A DNA stretch of 34,572 nucleotides from Chloroflexota bacterium. GTDB taxonomy: Bacteria > Patescibacteriota > Saccharimonadia > Saccharimonadales > Saccharimonadaceae. Of the stretch, positions 7,597 through 16,684 are shown piece by piece (within the stretch, counting starts at the first letter, position 1; each line of letters begins with the position of its first letter). Under the pieces are notes generated by a model that did not search any database, had not been told where the DNA came from, and saw only the letters and a list, made by a program, of their open reading frames with translations. The stretch is taken from positions 1-34,572 of the forward strand of contig SEAL01000007.1 in NCBI GenBank assembly GCA_004145215.1, written 5' to 3'. Made by a program: the position numbers and the translations under genes.

Positions 7597-10017
7597 TTAT
7601 TCAGCTTTGTTGGATTTGGACAATCGCCATATGACAATGCCAATCAGCAATATTCCCAAAAACGCGAATGCCAAGAACGCGATATCGCGCAGGAAGTATA
7701 GCACTGCCGCAGATGCCGCAACGACACCCCACCAGACAGCCCAGCTCTTGCCGTATACAAAACCAGCGATCAGTAACGCCAGATGTTCAACCAGGAACAG
7801 TAGCGAATAGCCTTCTCCGTATAGTAGAGCGTACGATGCTGTGATTGTCGTAATAACACCCATCGCAATAACAGCACGCGGAATCAGTTCGTGTCGCAAG
7901 TAAGCAATTACTACAACTGTTATCGCCCACCAGTGTGCGTAAAATACTAAATTAAGTTCTGGCCACGCGACAGCAACCAGGCGCTGCATGCCAAACGTAG
8001 CGACATAAGCCGCAACTTCACCGTACTGCGCGTCTTTACGGCGATATGCCTCTGCGGCAACAGTTAATGCAGCAATAACGATAATCAGTGCGGCCGTCGT
8101 GCGAACAGCAATATCAGACGCAAACAGGTGTGTTATCGCGGTCACACCCAGAATAATCCACGTTCCGTAGAGGAGTATTTTTTGCCGTTCAGTGTCCGAT
8201 TCGGCGACCGTCAGCCATTGATACGCATAGACCATTCCAGCAGAAATCAATCCCGTGACGACAGCCAACCACATCGACGAAACGTCAGCAGTCACCATAC
8301 CAGCCCAGACAGCAACGACTAACGTACCTGCCGCAACTGCCGTGAGCGCAGTCTGTTTTAACATATAACTAGCTGCGAATAACAAAACCGTCAGTATCGA
8401 GAATGTAATAGATTGGCCAGCAGAATCCAACATGACACCGATAATACCTGCGATCGTCAAAAAGCTGATGAATCCGACAGAAACAAACCCTTGCGCCTCT
8501 GTAGAATGACGCCGCGCCCAGGCGTAATATAATCCTAGTAGCGTCGATGCAACTGCAATAAAGTATGCAACGATCCAGCCCCAATCTAGTGGCGGCATGA
8601 TAATATCACGACCAACGATAAACGGCAGTATAGCAAGCGCAACCAGGCCGGCTGATCCAAAAACTGATCGACGTATATAGACCGCACTCACCAAGCTGGT
8701 CACCAAAACAGTAATCAAGTTCATAACCGCTAATTGATAAACCTGCTCGCTGGGCGACCAGAATGCCATTGATACGAATTGCAGGACTAACGCCACGGCC
8801 AGCCAGAGCGATTCGTTCGCCTTTCTGTCACTTGTTATTGCGACAGAAATCAGGGAATAAACCGCCTGAAGCGTCGCTGCAATCAAAAATACAATGCCGA
8901 ACTGAACACCGTCACCATTGACCACATCCCAGGCAATCAGCAGAACAGTGATGTGTAGCAATGATCTTGCGATTGATTCAAACAAATACAGACGAGTCTG
9001 GATCCATACAACCAAGTAATGTGCCGTCGCAACACTAAATACGATTTGGTAATCCGTTACACTCAGCCGATCGAACAGTGCCAAGCTAGCAAGTAACGCG
9101 AACGGCGTCACGATCTGCCCGGTGCGTTCAACAGGTTCGGCAAATATTTTCGGGAGCCAATCAGGATTAAGCGTAGCAATGACATTTGCCAGCAGTGATA
9201 CGCCAATGATAACGACAAAATACCACATAATTGGCAGTGCTGCCGTGGCAACGCCAGAGCTTGCCAGAGATAGAACGAAGGCGAGGGTCAGATACGAGAC
9301 AACTTGATTCTGCAAGCGAAGTGCGGCAACTGCATATGCCACAAGTCCAACAACAGATGTCAGTAGCCACGCTGCAGCTGCTCCAATTGCCGTGTACTGG
9401 TCCAACGCGATTCCAGCGAACGGCAGCAATGCCAAGCCAGTTCCAGTGAATGCTACTGCCGCTGGCCGTAATTTTGGTTGAGAATTATGGAGGTATAGCC
9501 CAACTCCGTAGAACGCCAGTACGATCAGCCACAGTCCGAACACTTTTGCCGTGTCAGGAACGGCAGCTGCGATAAATGCCGCGCCGGCAGCGACCAACAA
9601 AAAGCTAGCCATATATAGGAGTGCATTCATGTTACGAATCGAACGCCGCTCGTCATCTTCGATGATTTGCTGCTGCGAACGTCCTACGGCTAGCGGTGCA
9701 GCTGACCGAGCATCGGCATTCGCAGTAGGCGCAGCCTCCTGCAAGCCTTGTTCTACAGTTTCATTGACCTGGCCGTCAGGAGTGTGGTGTCCTGCTCCTG
9801 GTCCACTAACCCCCTCGTCAATTAATTTCCGTAACGAATTATCATCAGTATTACCAGCTGCAATATGGTCCTGTAGTTTTTCACCAAAGGCACGATAGCC
9901 ATCCCAGTAGCCTTTTGCATAATCAAACCCGTCACCTTCTCCGCTAGAATTTCCCGAAGTTTTTTTCCATATAACAATTACTGCAATGATGATAAGTAAA
10001 AAGATAAAAAAGCCCAT
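7597..10017 (-). CDS. Large polytopic membrane protein of unknown function (DUF2339/DUF2157-like architecture)
   Basis: The 806-aa product starts with one hydrophobic helix (MGFFIFLLIIIAVIVIW), followed by about 110 hydrophilic residues with FDYAKGYWDGYRAFGEKLQDH, and then an almost unbroken series of roughly twenty or more hydrophobic segments to the C-terminus. No catalytic motif is visible. The layout, a short cytoplasmic head and a very long run of helices, resembles DUF2339/DUF2157-type integral membrane proteins, but I did not find a diagnostic motif and do not assign a function. It lies downstream of dnaJ on the same strand with a 48-bp gap that shows no terminator, so partial readthrough from dnaJ is possible. 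No clear ribosome binding site precedes the ATG. Confidence 0.65.
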   Translation of the reverse strand: MGFFIFLLIIIAVIVIWKKTSGNSSGEGDGFDYAKGYWDGYRAFGEKLQDHIAAGNTDDNSLRKLIDEGVSGPGAGHHTPDGQVNETVEQGLQEAAPTANADARSAAPLAVGRSQQQIIEDDERRSIRNMNALLYMASFLLVAAGAAFIAAAVPDTAKVFGLWLIVLAFYGVGLYLHNSQPKLRPAAVAFTGTGLALLPFAGIALDQYTAIGAAAAWLLTSVVGLVAYAVAALRLQNQVVSYLTLAFVLSLASSGVATAALPIMWYFVVIIGVSLLANVIATLNPDWLPKIFAEPVERTGQIVTPFALLASLALFDRLSVTDYQIVFSVATAHYLVVWIQTRLYLFESIARSLLHITVLLIAWDVVNGDGVQFGIVFLIAATLQAVYSLISVAITSDRKANESLWLAVALVLQFVSMAFWSPSEQVYQLAVMNLITVLVTSLVSAVYIRRSVFGSAGLVALAILPFIVGRDIIMPPLDWGWIVAYFIAVASTLLGLYYAWARRHSTEAQGFVSVGFISFLTIAGIIGVMLDSAGQSITFSILTVLLFAASYMLKQTALTAVAAGTLVVAVWAGMVTADVSSMWLAVVTGLISAGMVYAYQWLTVAESDTERQKILLYGTWIILGVTAITHLFASDIAVRTTAALIIVIAALTVAAEAYRRKDAQYGEVAAYVATFGMQRLVAVAWPELNLVFYAHWWAITVVVIAYLRHELIPRAVIAMGVITTITASYALLYGEGYSLLFLVEHLALLIAGFVYGKSWAVWWGVVAASAAVLYFLRDIAFLAFAFLGILLIGIVIWRLSKSNKAE

Positions 10018-10065
10018 GAACCGTGTACCCCGTTTAGTACTTAAAGCTTACCACAAACAATCAGT

Positions 10066-11169
10066 CTAGAAAATGCCGCGTTTTTTGGCGCCGTTGAACT
10101 GCTCGAGTAGTTCTTTCTGCTTTTTCGATAGCTTTGTCGGCGTATCGACAATAACACTGACAATATGCGCGCCCCGATTGTCACTTCGTAGGTGCGGAAC
10201 ACCGTGTTTTGACAGTTTAAAGTCAGTGCCACTCTGCGTCCCAGCGGGAATCTTCATACGCACCGTGCCATCAACCGTGTCGACGTCGATTTCTGTGCCC
10301 AGCGCTGCTGCTACCATGTCGATATGCTCTTCACTGAGGATTAAATCACCTTCGCGTGTGAATTTTTTATGAGCTTTGACTCGGATGTGCACATATAAAT
10401 CACCCTTTGCGCCGCCGCCAATTGCCTCGCCACGATCTTTCAATCGAATCGTTGCGCCATCGTCAACGCCAGCTGGGACTTTCAGTGCGATTTCCTGCTT
10501 TCGACGCTCGGTTCCTTTGCCATTACAGACACTGCAGACTTTTTCCGGTATTTTGCCCGCACCGCGACACGTTTCGCAGGTAACTGCTTGCTGAATCTGT
10601 CCGAACATCGTATTCATGATACGGGTCTGTTGTCCAGCACCCTGACACGTCGGACATGTCTTCATACTGTGGCCAGGTTCTACTGTCATACCATGGCAAT
10701 GCTGACATTCATCATCGATATCAAGTGTAATTGTTTTTTCTGTGCCGAACACTGCATCTTCGAATGAGAGCGTCACACTGGTTTCAACATCTCGACCGCG
10801 CTTTGGACCACGTTGCGATTGCTGGCCACCCCCAAAGAACTGGCCAAAGATATCGCCGAGTCCACCATCACCAAAGTCAAAGTTCATATTTTGGCCATTG
10901 AATCCACCGAATCCTTCGAATGGATTGCCACCACCTCCGCCACCGGACGCCCCGCCAACACCAGCATGTCCGAACTGATCGTAGCGCTGACGTTTTTGCT
11001 GATCCTTTAAAACTTCATAGGCTTCATTGATTTCTTTGAACTTTGTTTCGTCACCACCTTCTTTGTCTGGGTGATGTTGGACGGCAGCTTTACGAAAAGC
11101 TTTCTTAATTTCATCGGCAGAGGCCGACTTACCGACCCCTAAAACTTCATAGTAATCACGTTTTGTCAT
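10066..11169 (-). CDS. dnaJ: Molecular chaperone DnaJ
   Basis: The 367-aa protein has the full type I DnaJ order: J-domain (residues 1-70) with the HPD motif in [10 protein letters not shown], a Gly/Phe-rich region (about 70-120), a zinc-binding domain with four CxxCxG-type repeats ([30 protein letters not shown]) and the C-terminal substrate-binding domains. It stimulates DnaK ATPase and delivers unfolded clients. The first zinc repeat lacks the usual second glycine (CQHCHGM), a small departure. The gene is transcribed from its own promoter overlapping a degenerate CIRCE operator, so HrcA control is likely. dnaK lies 3 kb away in a separate unit. Confidence 0.97.
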   Translation of the reverse strand: MTKRDYYEVLGVGKSASADEIKKAFRKAAVQHHPDKEGGDETKFKEINEAYEVLKDQQKRQRYDQFGHAGVGGASGGGGGGNPFEGFGGFNGQNMNFDFGDGGLGDIFGQFFGGGQQSQRGPKRGRDVETSVTLSFEDAVFGTEKTITLDIDDECQHCHGMTVEPGHSMKTCPTCQGAGQQTRIMNTMFGQIQQAVTCETCRGAGKIPEKVCSVCNGKGTERRKQEIALKVPAGVDDGATIRLKDRGEAIGGGAKGDLYVHIRVKAHKKFTREGDLILSEEHIDMVAAALGTEIDVDTVDGTVRMKIPAGTQSGTDFKLSKHGVPHLRSDNRGAHIVSVIVDTPTKLSKKQKELLEQFNGAKKRGIF

Positions 11170-11177
11170 CTGTTACC

Positions 11178-11206
11178 AGTATAGCGAATTAGCACTCTCA
11201 TGTCTA
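11178..11206 (-). promoter_or_regulatory. dnaJ promoter
   Basis: On the minus strand TAGACA (5 of 6 to TTGACA), a 17-nt spacer and TATACT are followed by 8 nt and the ATG at 11169, giving a leader of about 1-2 nt. The CIRCE-like element lies inside the spacer and across the -35 box. Confidence 0.7.
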
Positions 11207-11215
11207 GTCTGCCAA
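11189..11215. promoter_or_regulatory. Degenerate CIRCE operator at dnaJ
   Basis: TTAGCACTC, a 9-nt spacer and GTCTGCCAA. The left arm is a perfect consensus half-site; the right arm matches 6 of 9 positions of GAGTGCTAA. The 9-nt spacing and the position over the promoter support HrcA binding. Confidence 0.6.
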
Positions 11216-11558
11216 TCATATTTATTTGTCACAATCTAACCATAAGCTTGTACTTAGCATTAAAAATACTATTATTTCATACACCCATGTATTTTTCTGT
11301 AATAATTTTAACTGGCAGATTATCAGAAAAGACTTATCATTACTATCAGAACTTGTGGAGTTCTAAGAATCAGCTCAGGTTACTTAAAATCACTGATCAA
11401 CTTCCCCTTCTAAAACCAGCGTGCGGAGCGAGATGGCATAGTAGACAATAGCCAACCGACGACTATGGCGTTTAGGACAGGAATGAGAGCACTGGTATCG
11501 TTTCCGTGGCAGTTCTATTAATATAAGTTAGCCCATAATAGGGATAAAGGATTAGTAT
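11216..11558. other. Intergenic region between dnaJ and the surface protein gene
   Basis: About 340 bp without a convincing gene. The 83-aa frame at 11200-11451 begins inside the CIRCE element and has no recognisable feature, so I treat it as chance. The right part carries a short possible hairpin (CATAGT ... ACTATG near 11434-11468). A CATAAT close to 11535 could be the -10 box for the next gene, which has a ribosome binding site (AAAGGA). A long structured leader or a small RNA is possible but I recognise no known RNA family. Confidence 0.4.
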
Positions 11559-12236
11559 ATGCAACATTCAGACTACGCACAAAATCGTCAACAAGCAGCA
11601 ATCTTGGCCGCAGCAATGTTCGGATCAATCGTCGCTGCCGTTTTAGTATCAACATTTATCATTATGTCTCTCATGCGCGGTGAAATGGCAAGTGCACTAT
11701 CGTATGCACAGCCTGTCGCAGCACAAACAGCAAGTGCAGGTACATGTACTTCACCTGCCGATACAGCAGGCGCAGCAGCACTTCCAGCAGGCGGCAGCGG
11801 TGACGCAGCAGCGCATCACGAAGCTTGGGGAGTCGGTGGTCATGGTGCAGCAGGCGCTGCCGGTGACGCAAGTTGGGCACCAGCACATCTTCCAAAAGTA
11901 GCACCAGTTGCAGCAGTTACTAACTCTTACAACTCTAGCCACGTCAGCAACAACTCTGTATCAAACAATAGCACTGTCACAACAAACGTTACCGACAGCT
12001 ATAACGGGCAGAACAACGGCAACACAACAACGACCAACACTAGTGTTAACACTAACGTCAACACGAATCTGAACTCAAACAACACTGATAATTCAGATAA
12101 CAGTACAACCACAACAACGAACACATCACTAAGTGCGACTGATAATTCGACAAACACTGATAATTCACAGGTATTGTCAAACAACAGCGTCCTGAGCGAT
12201 AACGCAGTTGTTCTCCCATTAGTACCAGTACTATAA
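11559..12236 (+). CDS. Asn/Thr/Ser-rich membrane-anchored surface protein
   Basis: The 225-aa product has an N-terminal cytoplasmic stub, one hydrophobic helix (about residues 13-38, AAILAAAMFGSIVAAVLVS), an Ala/Gly/His-rich linker (about 55-115) and a C-terminal half made almost only of Asn, Thr, Ser and Asp (runs such as NNGNTTTTNTSVNTNVNTN), ending in a hydrophobic VVLPLVPVL. The DNA contains ACTGATAATTC three times within about 90 bp, so the tail may expand and shrink by slippage. The composition is typical of exposed stalks or adhesive beta structures. No homologous family is recognised. The ATG has an AAAGGA ribosome binding site 7 nt upstream and a strong terminator follows, so it is transcribed alone. 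Confidence 0.75.
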   Translation: MQHSDYAQNRQQAAILAAAMFGSIVAAVLVSTFIIMSLMRGEMASALSYAQPVAAQTASAGTCTSPADTAGAAALPAGGSGDAAAHHEAWGVGGHGAAGAAGDASWAPAHLPKVAPVAAVTNSYNSSHVSNNSVSNNSTVTTNVTDSYNGQNNGNTTTTNTSVNTNVNTNLNSNNTDNSDNSTTTTTNTSLSATDNSTNTDNSQVLSNNSVLSDNAVVLPLVPVL

Positions 12237-12252
12237 TCTCCATCCCCTCTCC

Positions 12253-12283
12253 AAAACAGCCCCCAGCAATGGGGGCTGTTTTT
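12253..12283 (+). terminator. Rho-independent terminator after the Asn/Thr/Ser-rich gene
   Basis: CAGCCCCC, a 6-nt loop and GGGGGCTG form a perfect 8-bp GC-rich stem that is followed by TTTTT and preceded by AAAA, starting 17 nt after the stop codon. Confidence 0.92.
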
Positions 12284-12290
12284 ATAGCTG

Positions 12291-12319
12291 TTGCCTTAAA
12301 AATCCATAAGCGGTATGAT
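12291..12319 (+). promoter_or_regulatory. Promoter of the coiled-coil membrane protein gene
   Basis: TTGCCT, a 17-nt spacer and TATGAT. The ATG is 33 nt downstream, so unlike most first genes here this one would have a short leader, although no clear ribosome binding site is seen. Confidence 0.5.
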
Positions 12320-12352
12320 AGATGCAAATAATCTAAGCAGAAACCATATCTC

Positions 12353-12949
12353 ATGCCAGATCCAAAAGATGACGAAATTACAAAACCAGTCGACAAACGA
12401 CTGCAAGCCCTCGCCGAAGTAGAAAACGAACAATCCAATACGGGTAGCGACCAAGATGCCAAACCCACAGAGACAAAATCTTATTTTAGCTCTATTACCG
12501 AAGAAAAAGATAAAAAGCTGAAAAAGAACAAGATCATTATAATAATTTTGATTGTTGCAGTCGTTATTGCGGTAGCACTATTAGCCCTTGGCGGCTATCT
12601 GTATGCGCAAGTTTCTGGCGAAAATGACAAACGCCGTTCACAGATCAACAGCCTAGAGCGCAGCAGTAAAAACATCGACGAGCTGAAAAAAGATAATACG
12701 AAATTAAAGAAAGAAAACGATACGCTTTCTGAAACTCAAGAAAAATCCAGCACATCTGGTGAAAAGATGGAAAAAGACTTGGCTGATGCTAAGAAAAAAG
12801 TTACGGATCAGCAGGCAACAATCGACAAACTGACGACGCAAGTTCAGACACTCGAAAAGAACATGACGACAAATAATAGCGGTACGCAGTCACAGTCTCC
12901 ACCGACGAATTCATCATCGAACTCAACAAATACTCCGACAACTCGCTAA
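12353..12949 (+). CDS. Single-pass membrane protein with extracytoplasmic coiled coil
   Basis: The 198-aa protein has a charged cytoplasmic region (residues 1-60), one strong transmembrane helix (about 62-85, IIIIILIVAVVIAVALLALGG), then about 80 residues of Lys/Glu-rich sequence with heptad-like spacing (IDELKKDNTKLKKENDTLSE) and a Ser/Thr/Asn/Pro-rich tail. A coiled coil held outside the membrane by a single helix is the likely structure. No enzyme motif or named family is seen. It stands between a terminator and a putative glycoside hydrolase on the same strand; the 37-bp gap to that gene contains its own -10 box. Confidence 0.7.
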   Translation: MPDPKDDEITKPVDKRLQALAEVENEQSNTGSDQDAKPTETKSYFSSITEEKDKKLKKNKIIIIILIVAVVIAVALLALGGYLYAQVSGENDKRRSQINSLERSSKNIDELKKDNTKLKKENDTLSETQEKSSTSGEKMEKDLADAKKKVTDQQATIDKLTTQVQTLEKNMTTNNSGTQSQSPPTNSSSNSTNTPTTR

Positions 12950-12972
12950 TAGCTAGGTTTGCGTTATCCGTG

Positions 12973-12978
12973 TATACT
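12973..12978 (+). promoter_or_regulatory. -10 box (TATACT) of the glycoside hydrolase-like gene
   Basis: TATACT ends 8 nt before the ATG at 12987, again leaving almost no leader. The -35 region is weak. Confidence 0.45.
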
Positions 12979-12986
12979 GATAGCAA

Positions 12987-14102
12987 ATGAATATGGTTTT
13001 CAGATATTTAGGTGCAATTTTTGGGACACTTCGCGCTGAATGGCGTCAACTATATAATAGATACTTTGGCAGTATCGAACGTTTTGACGGTGATGCGAAA
13101 GAAATTTGCGAGCAAATTGTCGATAAACTATGGGAAGGTGATTTTTACCGTACTAGCCTGGGACATTTCGACTTTTTCTGGATGCGCGATTTTGGAACAA
13201 CTTGTGAATCACTCGTAAAAATCGGCCGGCGAAAGCATGTTTTACACACATTGCGATGGGCACTACTTTATTATCGTCGAGCCGGAACAGTAACGACGTG
13301 CGTCGACAAAGCCGGCAACTGCTTTAATGCGCCGATGCATGCAGTCGATACGCTGCCGTGGCTGCTCCACTGTATCGTCGTTAGCGGTTATGAACTGAAC
13401 AAATCCGAGCGAGTATTTATAGAAAAAGAACTATTAAAATACCGCAAAAGATACCTCGATACCAGTGGTCATGTCCGACCGATCAAATTCGCGGAACAAC
13501 GCGACGCAGTTATTTATGATCGAAGTGCCTACGCAGTGAGCCTAGTCGGACGAATGGCATGGTGTGTCGAACAACTTGGACTGCAAAACTTCCCTCACCC
13601 GCTACGCAAATATCAATCAGATCTGATCAAACACTACTGGAATGGGCATTATTTCAATGCGGATCGTACGAACGATGCGTTTAGCGCAGAATGCGCATTG
13701 TTCCCGTTCTTCTTGGGAGTTGTCGAGGACGAGGCGCTGGCCGCAAGTACCTTTGACTACATTACTGATAACAATTACGATCAACCATTCCCGATGATCT
13801 ACACCAAACAGTCAAAAGAGTTTCACTATCATTTCTGGATGACTGCACCATTTATGCCTGAATACGAAGGCAATACCCTGTGGAGTTGGCATGGGATGTT
13901 TTACCTGCACTGCCTGAGGCGTTACAGTCGCCCAGAGTTCGAAGTGCAGCGGGAACGCTTTGCGAAGGGTATGATTGAACAGCACAAAACATTCCCAGAA
14001 ATGCTCAACAAAGACGGTTCATGGTATTATGCACCGATCTACCGTGGAGATCCTGGCATGGTATGGGCAGGGATTTATGTCGACCTTGCAACAACTCAGT
14101 AA
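12987..14102 (+). CDS. Putative (alpha/alpha)6-barrel glycoside hydrolase
   Basis: The 371-aa protein is rich in Trp, Tyr and His, with GHFDFFWMRDFGTTCESL near residue 60, MHAVDTLPWLLHCIV near 120, DRSAYAVSLVGRMAWCVEQLG near 175 and GNTLWSWHGMFYLHCL near 300. Repeated helix pairs ending in aromatic/acidic patches, together with the W-M-R-D motif, are what is seen in amylo-alpha-1,6-glucosidase, GH15/GH63-type and neutral invertase-like six-hairpin enzymes. I cannot place it in one GH family. No signal peptide is evident, so it probably acts in the cytoplasm on a storage or transport oligosaccharide. It ends before a bidirectional terminator shared with dnaK. Confidence 0.6.
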   Translation: MNMVFRYLGAIFGTLRAEWRQLYNRYFGSIERFDGDAKEICEQIVDKLWEGDFYRTSLGHFDFFWMRDFGTTCESLVKIGRRKHVLHTLRWALLYYRRAGTVTTCVDKAGNCFNAPMHAVDTLPWLLHCIVVSGYELNKSERVFIEKELLKYRKRYLDTSGHVRPIKFAEQRDAVIYDRSAYAVSLVGRMAWCVEQLGLQNFPHPLRKYQSDLIKHYWNGHYFNADRTNDAFSAECALFPFFLGVVEDEALAASTFDYITDNNYDQPFPMIYTKQSKEFHYHFWMTAPFMPEYEGNTLWSWHGMFYLHCLRRYSRPEFEVQRERFAKGMIEQHKTFPEMLNKDGSWYYAPIYRGDPGMVWAGIYVDLATTQ

Positions 14103-14201
14103 AAATCATAATAGACGCACTACCGCTTCGACCGATAACCTGTAGCCAACTCTCGCTATTACAGGAATGATCAATCTGGCAAAACTATTTGTCACTTACA
14201 T

Positions 14202-14230
14202 AAAAGATGCCGCTAAGCACGGCATCTTTT
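14202..14230. terminator. Bidirectional terminator between the GH-like gene and dnaK
   Basis: AAAAGATGCCG, a 7-nt loop and CGGCATCTTTT form a perfect 11-bp arm pair. The A and T tracts at the arm ends let it work for both convergent genes. Confidence 0.9.
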
Positions 14231-14251
14231 CTTAATAAATGGTCAGGTCGA

Positions 14252-16171
14252 CTATTTGTCGTCTTTTTTCTTGTCTTCATCAACGACTTCGCCTTCGACA
14301 GGTTCGGTCTTGTCGTCGGCAGTTTTTGCTTCGTCGCCTTCAGAGGCAGGTGCTTCCTCTGCGGCAGCTTGCTCGTACATCTTGGCACCAATTGGCATGA
14401 TCTTGTCATTCAATGCTTTGACAGCAGCTTCTAACTCGTCTTTACCGGCCTCGGCATTATCCTTGACTTTCTTAGCTTCCTCGACGGCTTCTTTGATAAC
14501 TTTGACATCATCTTCAGAAATTTTATCCTTGTATTCGTCTGGCATTTTTTCTGCTTGATAGATACCGTTTTCTAGTTGATTGCGATTATCAACCGCTTCA
14601 CGCTTTTTCTTGTCTTCATCAGCATGCGCTTCAGCTTCTTTTTGCGCTTTTTCGATATCCTCTTTGCTCATGTTGCCACTGTCTTGGATCGTAACAGAGT
14701 TTTCCTTGCCAGTGCCTTTGTCTTTGGCCGTCACATTCAAGATACCGTTCGCATCCAGGCTAAATGTCACTTCAATCTGAGGCACGCCGCGTGGTGCAGG
14801 TGCGATACCATCCAACACAAACCGGCCGAGTGACTTATTATCTGTGCTCATTTCGCGCTCGCCTTGCAAAACATGAATTTCAACTTGCGGCTGATTGTCA
14901 GCGGCAGTACTAAATGTTTCACTCTTTGAGGTAGGAATCGTGCTGTTTCGTTCGATTAATTTTGTCGTGACACCACCCATCGTTTCGATACCAAGTGACA
15001 ACGGAGTAACGTCTAGTAGTAGTACGTCTTTGACGTCACCAGCTAGTACGCCACCTTGAATCGCCGCACCAATAGCTACGACCTCATCTGGGTTAACGCC
15101 CTTGAGTGGCTCTTTTCCAAAGATCGCTTTGACCTTTTCGACGACAGCCGGCATGCGTGTCATACCACCAACCAGGACTACTTCGTCGATGTCCTTTGCC
15201 GTCAGACCCGCGTCCTTCAGTGCTTTTTCGACAGGACCAGCAACACCATCAACCAAGTCTTTCACCAAATCTTCTAGCTTGCTTCGTGTCAATTTATATT
15301 CGAAGTGCTTTGGTCCGTCAGCATCTGCTGTGATAAACGGTAGGTTGATTTCATATTCACTCGTAGACGATAGCTCTTTCTTCGCCTTTTCCGCTTCGTC
15401 CTTTAGACGCTGCATTGCTGCTTTGTCACTTTTTAGATCAATACCTTCTTCGTTCTTGAATACATCCAAGAAGTGGTTGACGATACGGTTGTCAAAGTCT
15501 TCACCGCCGAGGTGTGTGTCACCGTTAGTGGAACGTACTTCAAAGACGCCGTCACCGAGTTCAAGGACGGACACATCAAATGTACCACCACCCAGGTCGA
15601 ATACGGCGATCTTTTCGTCTTTCTTGCTTTCGAGGCCATAGGCAAGTGCTGCAGCTGTCGGCTCGTTGATGATTCGCTTGACCTCTAGACCAGCGATCTT
15701 GCCCGCATCTTTGGTTGCTTGACGCTGCGAGTCATCGAAGTACGCAGGAACGGTAATAACCGCTTCGGTGACTTTTTCGCCCAAGAACGCTTCTGCGTCC
15801 GCCTTGATCTTTGACAAAATCATTGCCGACACTTCTTCTGGAGTATATTCTTTGTCGCCCATTTTTACCGCGACGCCATCACCCTTTTTGACGATTTCGT
15901 ATGGCATGATGTCGTGATCTTTTTGCACTTCGTCATCACCAAACTTGCGGCCGATCAAACGCTTGACACCATAAATAGTATCTTTTGCATTTGTAACACG
16001 TTGACGTTGCGCAACTTGGCCGACCAAACGGTCGCCTTTTTTATTAATAGCAACAACCGACGGTGTTGTTCGATTACCCTCGGCGTTCGTAATTACTTCT
16101 GGTTTTCCAGCGACCATATACGCGAATGCGCTGTTCGTTGTTCCCAGGTCGATTCCAATAATTTTACCCAT
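14252..16171 (-). CDS. dnaK: Molecular chaperone DnaK (Hsp70)
   Basis: From the ATG at 16171 the protein is 639 aa and complete. The nucleotide-binding domain starts [18 protein letters not shown] and contains the phosphate-2 motif [14 protein letters not shown] and the adenosine motif [16 protein letters not shown]. The substrate-binding domain follows the linker [16 protein letters not shown], and an acidic C-terminal tail ends in KKKDDK. It holds unfolded polypeptides with DnaJ and GrpE, both present in this window. The ORF track starts 24 nt upstream, but the inner ATG matches the family and has a GAAAGG ribosome binding site about 9 nt before it. The promoter region overlaps the end of the pilin gene and includes one CIRCE half-site. 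Confidence 0.97.
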   Translation of the reverse strand: MGKIIGIDLGTTNSAFAYMVAGKPEVITNAEGNRTTPSVVAINKKGDRLVGQVAQRQRVTNAKDTIYGVKRLIGRKFGDDEVQKDHDIMPYEIVKKGDGVAVKMGDKEYTPEEVSAMILSKIKADAEAFLGEKVTEAVITVPAYFDDSQRQATKDAGKIAGLEVKRIINEPTAAALAYGLESKKDEKIAVFDLGGGTFDVSVLELGDGVFEVRSTNGDTHLGGEDFDNRIVNHFLDVFKNEEGIDLKSDKAAMQRLKDEAEKAKKELSSTSEYEINLPFITADADGPKHFEYKLTRSKLEDLVKDLVDGVAGPVEKALKDAGLTAKDIDEVVLVGGMTRMPAVVEKVKAIFGKEPLKGVNPDEVVAIGAAIQGGVLAGDVKDVLLLDVTPLSLGIETMGGVTTKLIERNSTIPTSKSETFSTAADNQPQVEIHVLQGEREMSTDNKSLGRFVLDGIAPAPRGVPQIEVTFSLDANGILNVTAKDKGTGKENSVTIQDSGNMSKEDIEKAQKEAEAHADEDKKKREAVDNRNQLENGIYQAEKMPDEYKDKISEDDVKVIKEAVEEAKKVKDNAEAGKDELEAAVKALNDKIMPIGAKMYEQAAAEEAPASEGDEAKTADDKTEPVEGEVVDEDKKKDDK

Positions 16172-16209
16172 GTATTTTGCCCTTTCGTTAGTCATATCTG
16201 TATAAAGTT

Positions 16210-16659
16210 CTATTCATATTTTAGCACTCGACCCCTTGACGAGCCGTCTGGCAACAGGATGTCCGACACATCAGGCTGGCTCGCTAACATGTTACCGACA
16301 GCGTCAGTCAGACTGGAGCTAACCCTATTTGACGGCGACGAAGAAGAGGCGTACAGGTAGCATGTCCCTGCGGAAAAGCCATCTCTTGCTGGGTACTTAT
16401 CACCCAGACATACCGTATCGATAACAGTTGACCCGCCTTCGGTCCTGACAGTGGAAGGATATACACCGTTGGTACTTTTATAATACGTCAGCGCTTTTGC
16501 GTATGAATCTATTGCGCTGGCAATTCGAGCATTCTTTGCCCTATCTTGCATACCGTTAAATACTACAACCGTGATTGCCGCCAATACGCCAATTACGACG
16601 ATCACGACTAATAGTTCAACTATTGTAAATCCGGTATTTTTTGCGCTTCGATAATACAT
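16210..16659 (-). CDS. Type IV pilin/pseudopilin
   Basis: The 149-aa product has the class III prepilin signal: a short basic leader ([10 protein letters not shown]), cleavage after Gly, then [19 protein letters not shown] with the conserved Glu at +5, and the helix continues into [26 protein letters not shown] as in PulG/PilA-like proteins. The globular domain has two cysteines (VCLGD, GTCYLY) that could form a disulfide. It would be processed by a prepilin peptidase and built into a pilus or pseudopilus; no pilus motor or peptidase gene is in this window. The gene follows the large secreted protein by 25 nt and its last codons contain the CIRCE half-site of dnaK. Confidence 0.9.
   Translation of the reverse strand: MYYRSAKNTGFTIVELLVVIVVIGVLAAITVVVFNGMQDRAKNARIASAIDSYAKALTYYKSTNGVYPSTVRTEGGSTVIDTVCLGDKYPARDGFSAGTCYLYASSSSPSNRVSSSLTDAVGNMLASQPDVSDILLPDGSSRGRVLKYE
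16221..16229. promoter_or_regulatory. CIRCE half-site upstream of dnaK
   Basis: TTAGCACTC is a perfect consensus arm 50 nt upstream of the dnaK ATG, inside the end of the pilin gene. The second arm at the right distance matches only 3 of 9 positions, so this is a weak candidate. Confidence 0.35.
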
Positions 16660-16684
16660 ATTAATTACTATCGCCCATTCACTC

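Noticed and set aside
11200-11451. 83-aa ORF in the dnaJ-surface protein intergenic region
   Set aside because: It starts inside the CIRCE element, has no ribosome binding site or leaderless -10 box, and shows no recognisable protein feature.
16172-16195. Upstream ATG of dnaK at 16195
   Set aside because: MTNERAKY is not part of the DnaK family and the inner ATG has a ribosome binding site.
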